Source of the DNA: Clostridia bacterium
GTDB taxonomy: Bacteria > Bacillota > Clostridia > Oscillospirales > Acutalibacteraceae
Length of the DNA: 6,461 nt
Reading direction: 5' to 3'
Assembly (NCBI GenBank): GCA_017534365.1
Contig: JAFWCS010000220.1
Location: forward strand, 1-6,461
Both the position numbers and the translations under genes were made by a program. Of the stretch, positions 1-5,976 are shown in pieces (the first letter of the stretch is position 1; each line of letters begins with the position of its first letter). The notes below the pieces were generated by a model. The model saw only the letters and a list, made by a program, of their open reading frames with translations, did not search any database and was not told where the DNA came from.

Positions 1-2
1 AC

Positions 3-248
3 ACCTGCAAAAAGATGGTGCTCGACGATCTCAAGACCATGCACAACCCCGCCTCCAACGTCGTCAATGAGTGGAGCGTCTATTACTTCCCCCATGTCTT
101 CTCCGCGGACTATGCCAACGGCTGGTATGAGAAGGTCGAGGCCATGCAGGGCAAGTATGACACCTACTATGCCGGCGAGATCATGAGCTTCGGCGATATG
201 GATGAGACCGCCGAGTATTCCCGCGAGCTGGTTGAGCGCTTCTTCTAA
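3..248 (+). CDS. C-terminal end of an FAD-dependent oxidoreductase (amine-oxidase-like), 5' truncated by window edge
   Basis: This is the last ~81 codons of a larger gene. The frame is open back to the window edge, and the ATG at 15 has no Shine-Dalgarno sequence, so it is probably an internal Met. The visible protein has an aromatic stretch (WSVYYFPHVFSADYANGWY), then a Lys/Gln-Gly segment, then YYAGEIMSFGDMDETAEYSR and a final LVERFF. A 'YYAGE' followed by a helix rich in Glu and Ser is what is expected at the C-terminal FAD-contacting end of flavin amine-oxidase-fold oxidoreductases. The Rossmann N-terminus is outside the window. The gene ends in TAA 14 bases before a strong terminator, so it closes its own transcription unit. 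Substrate is unknown. The family call comes from remembered motif resemblance and is moderately secure; the coding call is strong. Confidence 0.72.
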   Translation, partial: TCKKMVLDDLKTMHNPASNVVNEWSVYYFPHVFSADYANGWYEKVEAMQGKYDTYYAGEIMSFGDMDETAEYSRELVERFF

Positions 249-262
249 GTTGAATCCACCGC

Positions 263-292
263 AAAGAGGGGCAATCCGTTGCCCCTCTTTTT
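263..292 (+). terminator. Rho-independent terminator after the upstream oxidoreductase gene
   Basis: A perfect 12-bp stem pairs 263-274 with 279-290 around the tetraloop TCCG. The right arm runs into a T tract (288-292). The stem core is G/C rich (GGGGC/GCCCC) with A:T pairs at the base, the usual intrinsic-terminator shape. It starts 14 bases after the TAA at 246-248 and separates that gene from the operon starting at 371. Confidence 0.93.
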
Positions 293-305
293 AGCAGAAC
301 CGCAA

Positions 306-332
306 TTTTCAGGGCGCGTGCTCTGATATCAT
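306..332 (+). promoter_or_regulatory. Candidate sigma-A-type promoter with extended -10 for the three-gene operon
   Basis: TATCAT at 327-332 matches the -10 consensus TATAAT at 5 of 6 positions. It is preceded by TG plus one base (324-326), making an extended -10. TTTTCA at 306-311 is a 4 of 6 match to TTGACA, but the spacer is only 15 bp, so the -35 is weak or not used. Its place between a strong terminator and the first ATG of the operon supports it. No start site can be proven; transcription would begin near 338-340. Confidence 0.45.
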
Positions 333-334
333 TC

Positions 335-354
335 GAGCTGCCTACGGGCGGCTC
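335..354 (+). promoter_or_regulatory. Leader hairpin with UACG tetraloop directly before the RBS
   Basis: GAGCTGCC (335-342) pairs with GGCGGCTC (347-354) through eight base pairs, one of them a G-U, around the loop TACG. The closing pair is C-G, so the RNA loop is cUACGg, a member of the unusually stable UNCG tetraloop class. The stem ends two bases before the purine-rich ribosome binding site at 357-362. No U tract follows, so it is not an intrinsic terminator. It could protect the 5' end of the message or modulate ribosome access; the role is inferred. Confidence 0.5.
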
Positions 355-356
355 CG

Positions 357-362
357 AGAGGA
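357..362 (+). promoter_or_regulatory. Shine-Dalgarno site of the phytoene-desaturase-like gene
   Basis: AGAGGA lies 8 bases before the ATG at 371. It fixes that start; no competing upstream in-frame start has a comparable site. Confidence 0.8.
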
Positions 363-370
363 CTGGATCT

Positions 371-1903
371 ATGAAATTTTATAAGGACCATTATGACGTG
401 ATCGTCATCGGCGGCGCGCTCGCCGGTCTCTCCTCCGCGCTGATGCTGGCGGATAAGGGCAAGGACGTGCTCGTGCTCGAGCGCCACAACCTGCCCGGCG
501 GCATCGCTTCGAGCTTCGTGCGCGGCGGCATCGAGATCGAGGCCGCGCTGCATGAGATGATGAGCATCGGCGAAAAAAACAACCGCCTGAAGGTCGGCAA
601 ATTCTTTGACGATATGGGCGTGGATATCGAGTGGCTCAAGGTGCCGGAGGCTTATCACGCCTCGCTCCCCGGCATTGAGGTCACGCTCCATCCCGGCCTC
701 GAAACCTTCGCGAAGGAAGTTGACGCGGCCGTGCCCGGCACGTACGACAAAGTGCTCCGGCTGCTGAATCTCTGCAATTCCGTGTTTGACAGTGTCAACG
801 AGCTTTCCATCCATCCGATGAGCAAGGCCAAGATGCTCCTCAAGCATGAGGCGTTCGTCAAGACCGCCGGCTACAATACGCAGGAGGTCATCGACAGCTT
901 CGATCTGCCCAAAAAGGCGCAGGATCTGCTGGCCCCTTACTGGATCTACGTCGGCAGCGGCTTTTCCGATCTGCCGTTCACGATCTATTCCGTGCTGATG
1001 GCCGATTACGTCGGCTACGGCTCCTACATTCCGAGAAAGTTCAGCCACGAAATGTCGCTGAAAATGGCGGAGCGCGCCGAAGCGATGGGCGTGCAGATCG
1101 AATACCGCCAGCACGTGGAGAAGATCCTTGTCAGGGACGGCAAGGCATACGGTGTGCGCACCGCGCGCGGCGACGAGATCTATGCCGATTACGTGATCTC
1201 CTCCTCCTATCCGAACAAAGTCTATACCTCCATGATCGAGCCGGCGTCCGAGGTGCCGGCGGGCGCGATCAAGATGGTCAACGGCCGCCGTCTGAGCCTG
1301 ACGGCCTTTTCCGTGATCATGATCCTCGACGATACCGCGGAGCATCTCGGCATCAAGGATTACAGCGAGTTCCGCGGCGATACGATGGATACCGACGCGC
1401 TTTATAAAGACCTTGCGGGGCTCGGGCCTTATCGCTATCTGACCTGCATCTGCCACAATCTCGGCAACGACACCGCGACGCCGCCGGGCACCTGCTCCTA
1501 TTCGATCACGACTCTGCCGCGCGTGGACGGCTGGAAAACCGTCAAGGCGGAGGACTATGACAAGGTCAAGCATCAGGTCGCTAAGCAGATGATCGACGAC
1601 ATGTCCGCCTATCTCGGCGTGAACCTGCTCGATCACATTCTGGAAATCGTCATCGAAACGCCCATGACCGTCAACCGCTACACCAACGCCTGGAACGGCT
1701 GCATCTACGGCTATGCGCACACGATGGAGGATCATATCATTGCAAGGCTGCAGACCGCCGAGGCCGAAAGCTTCATCAAACATCTGGAATTCTCCGGCGC
1801 GCACGCGATCTCGGGCGACGGTATGGGCCCGGCCGTGACCAACGGCAGAAAGGCCGCGAAGAATGTGCTGGATACCATGGCGGCAGAGGAGGCGAGCAAA
1901 TGA
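371..1903 (+). CDS. Phytoene-desaturase-like NAD(P)/FAD-dependent oxidoreductase
   Basis: The predicted protein is 510 residues, within the usual size of the CrtI/phytoene-dehydrogenase-like flavoprotein superfamily. An N-terminal Rossmann strand-turn-helix (DVIVIGGALAGL, residues 9-20) is followed by the acidic end of the second strand (VLVLE, Glu37) and a PGG turn (42-44), the typical dinucleotide-binding start of this superfamily. The C-terminal signature ISGDGMGPAVTNGRKAA (about 480-496) matches the second FAD contact. The turn reads G-G-A-L-A-G, so the middle glycine of GxGxxG is Ala16. There is no signal peptide or clear membrane helix, so it is probably cytoplasmic. It is the first gene of the operon and overlaps the reductase gene by ATGA, suggesting translational coupling and joint function. 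These enzymes desaturate, saturate or isomerise C-C bonds of hydrophobic substrates. No carotenoid genes are visible here, so a true phytoene substrate is not supported. Confidence 0.9.
   Translation: MKFYKDHYDVIVIGGALAGLSSALMLADKGKDVLVLERHNLPGGIASSFVRGGIEIEAALHEMMSIGEKNNRLKVGKFFDDMGVDIEWLKVPEAYHASLPGIEVTLHPGLETFAKEVDAAVPGTYDKVLRLLNLCNSVFDSVNELSIHPMSKAKMLLKHEAFVKTAGYNTQEVIDSFDLPKKAQDLLAPYWIYVGSGFSDLPFTIYSVLMADYVGYGSYIPRKFSHEMSLKMAERAEAMGVQIEYRQHVEKILVRDGKAYGVRTARGDEIYADYVISSSYPNKVYTSMIEPASEVPAGAIKMVNGRRLSLTAFSVIMILDDTAEHLGIKDYSEFRGDTMDTDALYKDLAGLGPYRYLTCICHNLGNDTATPPGTCSYSITTLPRVDGWKTVKAEDYDKVKHQVAKQMIDDMSAYLGVNLLDHILEIVIETPMTVNRYTNAWNGCIYGYAHTMEDHIIARLQTAEAESFIKHLEFSGAHAISGDGMGPAVTNGRKAAKNVLDTMAAEEASK
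1885..1892 (+). promoter_or_regulatory. Strong Shine-Dalgarno site of the ferredoxin-reductase gene
   Basis: AGAGGAGG sits inside the last codons of the preceding gene, 7 bases before the ATG at 1900. With the ATGA start/stop overlap (1900-1903) this fixes the start and supports coupled translation. Confidence 0.88.
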
Positions 1904-3084
1904 AGATCAAAGGCTTTTTGAAGGACGTCACCGGCGCTTCCCGTGTGACCAAGGCGCGCCTGAGCGCGTTTGCAAACGCATCCGCCAAACCTGAGGCGAC
2001 TGATCCGATCGCCGACGTTGTGAAGGAATGGCACCCCGGCCGACTCCAGCTGGTCGTGACCGACGTGCGCGAGGCGAGCAAGACCGCCAGGACCGTGCGC
2101 TTTGCGCGGGCGGACGGCGGCAAACTGCCGTTTTTCTACGCCGGGCAGTTCATGGTGCTGGATTTTGAGATCGACGGCGCCGTCATTTCCCGCCCCTATT
2201 CCATCAGCTCCGCTCCGTATCAGGCACGGCAGGAGAACGGCTTCGTGGAGATCACCGTGCGCCGTTCCCGCGGCGACGGCTTCATCGCGGATTATATCAA
2301 CGACAGCGTCAAGGTCGGCGACAGCTTCACGGCGCTGGTCGGCTGCGGCCAATTCTATTATGAGCCGCTGCGCGACGCAAAGCACGTCGTGGCGCTGGCA
2401 GGCGGCGTGGGCATCACGCCCTTCGCCTCCATGGCCAAGGAGATCGCCGGCGGCGCGCTGGACTGTGATCTGACGATCCTCTACGGCTCCGTGTCTGCCG
2501 ACGACATTATCATGAAGGAAGAGCTGGAAGCGCTCAAGAGCGAGAAGGTGCACGTGGTGCACGTGCTCTCCGGCGACGATCCGGCCTGGCAGGGCGAGAA
2601 GGGCTTCCTGACCGCCGAGCTGATCAAAAAATATTCCGCGCCGGATACGACCTATTTCATCTGCGGTCCGCAGGTGATGTACACCTTCCTGCGCGGCGAG
2701 CTGAAAAAGCTGGACGCGCCGCAGCGCCGCATCCGCTTCGAAGTCTTCGGCCAGGCGAAGGATATCACGACCTTCCCGGGCTATCCGACCGAATTAAAAG
2801 ACAAAACGTTTCAGCTGACCGTGCGCCGCGGCGTTCATGAGGACGTGATCCCCGCCAAGGCGACGGAGAGCCTGGTCGTGGCGCTCGAGCGCGCGGGCAT
2901 CCGCATTGAAACGGCATGCCGCAGCGGCGAATGCGGCTTCTGCCGCACGAAGGTGCTCGCCGGCAGCGTCTATATCTGCCCCGAAAACGACGGGCGCCGC
3001 GCGGCGGACAGGGACTTCAACTACGTCCATGCCTGCGCCGCCTATCCGACGAGCGACGTGAAGATCAAGATCCCGATCGAATAA
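1900..3084 (+). CDS. FAD/NAD(P)-binding ferredoxin-reductase-type protein with C-terminal plant-type [2Fe-2S] domain
   Basis: The predicted protein has 394 residues. After an ~45-residue N-terminal extension comes an FNR-type FAD-binding barrel with the flavin motif RPYS (98-101). The NAD(P)-binding domain follows, with GGVGITP (168-174) and a terminal CGP (255-257). The C-terminal ~90 residues are a plant-type ferredoxin domain with Cys340, Cys345, Cys348 and Cys379 (C-x4-C-x2-C-x30-C), a complete [2Fe-2S] ligand set. The domain order FAD, NAD, 2Fe-2S is that of oxygenase reductases and Hcr-like proteins, which move electrons between NAD(P)H and a partner. In this operon it probably serves the flavoprotein encoded upstream, the Fe-S flavoprotein encoded downstream, or both. 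NfnA is a functional parallel, but its [2Fe-2S] domain is of the PyrK type, so orthology is not claimed. The NADH versus NADPH preference cannot be read here. Confidence 0.93.
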   Translation: MKIKGFLKDVTGASRVTKARLSAFANASAKPEATDPIADVVKEWHPGRLQLVVTDVREASKTARTVRFARADGGKLPFFYAGQFMVLDFEIDGAVISRPYSISSAPYQARQENGFVEITVRRSRGDGFIADYINDSVKVGDSFTALVGCGQFYYEPLRDAKHVVALAGGVGITPFASMAKEIAGGALDCDLTILYGSVSADDIIMKEELEALKSEKVHVVHVLSGDDPAWQGEKGFLTAELIKKYSAPDTTYFICGPQVMYTFLRGELKKLDAPQRRIRFEVFGQAKDITTFPGYPTELKDKTFQLTVRRGVHEDVIPAKATESLVVALERAGIRIETACRSGECGFCRTKVLAGSVYICPENDGRRAADRDFNYVHACAAYPTSDVKIKIPIE

Positions 3085-3090
3085 GAGGTG
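3084..3090 (+). promoter_or_regulatory. Shine-Dalgarno site pointing to ATG 3098
   Basis: AGAGGTG, preceded by A, lies 7 bases before the ATG at 3098 and just after the TAA of the reductase gene (3082-3084). It is as good as the other sites of the operon. It argues that ATG 3098 is the ancestral or true start of the large Fe-S flavoprotein, placing the TAG at 3185 inside its coding region. Confidence 0.8.
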
Positions 3091-3097
3091 TTACCGT

Positions 3098-5911
3098 ATG
3101 GTGAAAGAAGTCAACCCCAAGATCCATGTCAATGAACTGGATTATCCCGTGGACGCGCATCACTGCGACGATCCGGAAAAGGCGTAGCTCGTCAAAAAGC
3201 TCGCGGTGCTGATCACCGACTCGATTCCCCGCAAGCTGCCCGGCGGGATGAAGGAAAACCACATGGATTTCTGGATTCTCGACCGCCTGCTGACCAAGGA
3301 TGAGGTCAAATTCATGCTCAGCTTCAAGGAACGCCGCGTCGGTCTGACGACGCCGGAGCTCGCCGCGCGCAACAACATGAGCGAGGAAGAAGCGCAGAAG
3401 GTGATCGACCACCTGCTGTGGATCGGCATCATCGAGCAGAACCGCGACAACGCCGATCAGCATATTCAATACTGGATCCCGAAGTGGGTCGTCGGCTCGG
3501 GCGAATACATGGTCGAGCATCCGACGCTCTGCGACACGAATCCCGAGGTCGCCACGATGTTCAATTTGGCGCCGCAGGAGCCGCTGGAGCTTGCGGCCAA
3601 GCTTGTGCCGCCGGGCGGCGCGGGCATCGGCATGCACGTCATCCCGGTTGAGAAGGCGATCGATCCCAAGATCAAGAGCGTCAGCGTGGAGCATCTCTCC
3701 CACTGGCTGAATAAGAACGATAAATTCTGCAAGATGGTCTGCGCCTGCCGCAAGGCGCAGCGCGTGCGCGGCGAAGGCGTGGGCGATATCGAGGGCAAGA
3801 TGTGCATCGGCGTGGGCGACATTGCGGAGTTCCTCGTCGAGAGCGGCAAGGACGCCGAATATATCACCCGCGAGGAGGCGCTGGAGATCATCGAGCGCGG
3901 CGAGCGCAAGGGCTACGTGCACCAGATCACGAATCTGGACGGCCCGAACCGCATCGTCGGCATCTGCAACTGCTCGGCCGGCAGCTGCTACGGCCTGCGC
4001 ACGAGTCAGCTGTTCAACACGCCGAATATGTCCCGCTCCGCTTACCGCGCGCACGTGGATACCGAAAAGTGCGTGGCCTGCGGCAAATGCGTGGAGGTCT
4101 GCCCGGCGGGTGCGGCCAAGCTCGGCCAGAAGCTCTGCCGCAAGGACGGCTCCAAGGTGAAATATCCCGTGCATGATCTGCCGGACGATCACGTCTGGGG
4201 CGAGGATCGCTGGGACCGCGATTACCGCGACAATAATAAGATCAACTGCTACGAAAGCGGCACCTCTCCCTGCAAGACCGCCTGCCCGGCGCATATCGCC
4301 GTGCAGGGCTACGTCAAGATGGCGGGGGAGGGGCGTTATGAAGACGCCGTGCGCCTGATCCGGCAGGATAACCCCTTCCCGGCGGTCTGCGGAGCGGTCT
4401 GCAACCGCCGCTGCGAGGACGCCTGCACCCGCGGCAAGCTCGATCAGCCGGTGGCGATCGACGAGATCAAGAAGTTCCTTGCCCAGTGGGAGCTGGCGCA
4501 TCCGATGGATTACAAGGTCCGCAGCGAAAACGGCGAGGGCGACCAGTGGAGCGATCATAAGATCGCCGTCATCGGCGCCGGCCCGGCCGGTCTGACTGCG
4601 GCGTGGTATCTGCGCACGGAAGGCTATCCCGTGACGGTGTTCGAAAAAGAGCAGCGCCCCGGCGGTATGCTCATGAACGGCATTCCGAATTTCCGCCTGG
4701 AAAAATCCGTGCTGCAAAAAGAGATCGAGATCATCGAAGCCATGGGCGCCGAGATCCGCTGCGGCGTTGAGGTCGGCAAGGACGTCACGCTCGATCAGCT
4801 GCGCGCCGAGGGCTATAAGGGCTTCTTCGTCGCGATCGGCCTGCAGGGCGGCCGCATGGCGGGCGTGCCCGGCGAGGACGCCGCGGGCGTGCAGTCCGGC
4901 GTCGCGTTCCTCAAGGACGTCAATCTCGGCGGCAAAACGGCGCTGGAGGGCGACGTCGTCGTCATCGGCGGCGGCAACGTGGCTGCGGACGTGGCGCGCA
5001 CGGCGCTGCGCTGCACCAAGGGCAAGGTGACGATGCTCTGCCTCGAGCAGCGGGAGGAAATGCCTGCCGCGAAGGATGAGGTGGCCGAGATCCTCGAGGA
5101 AAAGATCGAGATCAAAAACGGCTGGGGTCCGAAAGAGGTGCTGGTCAAGGACGGCAAGGTCACCGGCGTCGTCTTTAAGAAATGCACCCGCGTGTTCGAC
5201 GAGAACCGCCGTTTTGCCCCGCAGTATGATGAGAACGACACGATCACCGTGCCCTGCGAAAACGTGCTGATGGCCATCGGCCAGAGCGCCGAATGGGGCG
5301 ACCTGCTCAAGGGCAGCAAGGTGAAGATCCGCCCGAACGGCACCGCCGAGGCGGATCCCGTGACGCTCCAGACCGCAGAGCCGGATATTTTCGTGGGCGG
5401 CGACATCTTCCACGGCGCGCGGTTCGCGATCGACGCGATCGCAGACGGCCGCGAGGGCATGGTTTCGATCAACCGCTTCGTGCATCCCGGCCAGTCGCTG
5501 ACCATCGGCAGGGACCTGCGCAACTTCATCGAGCTGGATAAGGACGATCTTCGCATCGAATCCTATGACAACGCCCCACGTCAGGCGCCCGGCCTCAAGG
5601 GCGGCGATCCGCGCGGCACGTTCAGCGATCTGCGCCTGCCGCTGACGGAGGAGCAGGTGAAGAAGGAAGCGTCCCGCTGCCTGAAATGCGGCGCGACGAC
5701 GGTCGATTTCAATATGTGCATCGGCTGCGGACTTTGCACCACGCGCTGCGAATTCGACGCGATCCATCTGACCCGCGATCTGCCCGCCTGCAGCGAAATG
5801 CACACGGCGGAGGAAATGATGAAGCTCGTCGGCCCCTATGCGCTCAAGCGCATGGGCAAGATCATCAAGCGCAAGATCACCGGCAAGGGCGACTATCCCT
5901 CTGAACAATAA
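3098..5911 (+). CDS. Multidomain Fe-S flavoprotein, GltD/NfnB-like, with an in-frame TAG at codon 30
   Basis: From ATG 3098 the frame has 937 codons, one of which (30) is TAG; residue numbers count from this ATG. A winged-helix-like segment at ~55-130 precedes a cysteine module (Cys211, 215, 217, 236, then CNCSAGSC with Cys290, 292, 297). A [4Fe-4S] ferredoxin motif CxxCxxCxxxCP follows (Cys325, 328, 331, 335). The GltD/NfnB-like core has an Fe-S helical domain (Cys392, 396, 431, 435, 439, 443), the FAD motif GAGPAG (493-498), the NAD(P) motif GGGNVA (624-629) and the FAD-closing GGD (767-769). A C-terminal CxxC (861, 864) plus CxxCxxCxxxC (874, 877, 880, 884) could carry another [4Fe-4S] cluster. 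The enzyme probably moves electrons between NAD(P)H and low-potential carriers in the cytoplasm. Translation may restart at ATG 3263, giving ~882 residues with every recognised domain. GTG 3206 is a weaker start without a Shine-Dalgarno sequence. Confidence 0.88.
3185..3187 (+). other. In-frame amber (TAG) codon 30 of the Fe-S flavoprotein gene
   Basis: Reading from ATG 3098, codons 1-29 end in DPEKA and the next codon is TAG. The same frame continues at once with LVKKLAVLITDSIPRKLPGG and stays open to TAA 5909-5911. There is no frameshift, because the phase is identical on both sides. One C-to-T change would turn Gln CAG into TAG, and K-A-Q-L-V would be unremarkable here. The stops seen for the five genes of the window are TAA, TGA, TAA, TAA and TAA; none is TAG. 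Mutation, base error, or genuine readthrough cannot be told apart from this sequence. Confidence 0.9.
3251..3265 (+). promoter_or_regulatory. Internal Shine-Dalgarno and ATG that could restart translation past the TAG
   Basis: AAGGA at 3251-3255 is followed 7 bases later by an in-frame ATG at 3263-3265. This lies 75 bases beyond the TAG. Starting here gives MDFWILDRLL and keeps the winged-helix-like segment and all cysteine and nucleotide-binding motifs. It is a better-supported restart than GTG 3206 or ATG 3248, neither of which has a convincing Shine-Dalgarno sequence. Confidence 0.5.
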
Positions 5912-5919
5912 ACAGGATT

Positions 5920-5957
5920 AAAAAAGAAGTCGGGCAGCCGTTGATCGGCTGCCCGAC
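5920..5957 (-). terminator. Intrinsic terminator between convergent genes, strongest on the minus strand
   Basis: A perfect 12-bp stem pairs 5929-5940 with 5946-5957 around a 5-base loop. Read on the minus strand the hairpin is followed by TTC and six T residues (complement of A5920-A5925), a good intrinsic terminator for the Big2 protein gene, which ends at 5977. On the plus strand only GTGGTTT follows, so termination of the Fe-S operon here would be less efficient, though the hairpin may act on both. Confidence 0.87.
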
Positions 5958-5976
5958 GTGGTTTATTCAGAAAGTG

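Noticed and set aside
329..1804. A 491-codon minus-strand open frame antisense to the phytoene-desaturase-like gene
   Set aside because: Same codon-register effect as above. There is no recognisable motif, and the sense frame has clear FAD signatures and a ribosome binding site.
1732..2562. A 276-codon minus-strand open frame across the junction of the first two operon genes
   Set aside because: Both plus-strand genes are intact and motif-rich here, and the minus frame shows only antisense-like composition.
3206..3208. GTG as the true start of the Fe-S flavoprotein
   Set aside because: No Shine-Dalgarno sequence precedes it (the upstream bases are GTCAAAAAGCTCGCG), and it falls inside a continuous coding frame. 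ATG 3098 and ATG 3263 both have better sites.
3185..3218. A recoding element downstream of the TAG (5-bp hairpin CGGTG/CACCG at 3204-3218)
   Set aside because: The stem is only five pairs and ordinary for GC-rich coding DNA. Selenocysteine uses TGA, not TAG, and a frameshift is excluded because the phase is unchanged. It is not enough to claim programmed readthrough.
3065..5908. A 947-codon open frame on the minus strand, antisense to the whole Fe-S flavoprotein gene
   Set aside because: It is in exact codon register with the sense gene, so it stays open simply because the sense gene lacks TTA, CTA and TCA codons, which are rare in a GC-rich genome. Its translation (rich in Ala, His, Arg, Asp, Leu) shows no domain or motif, whereas the sense protein has many.
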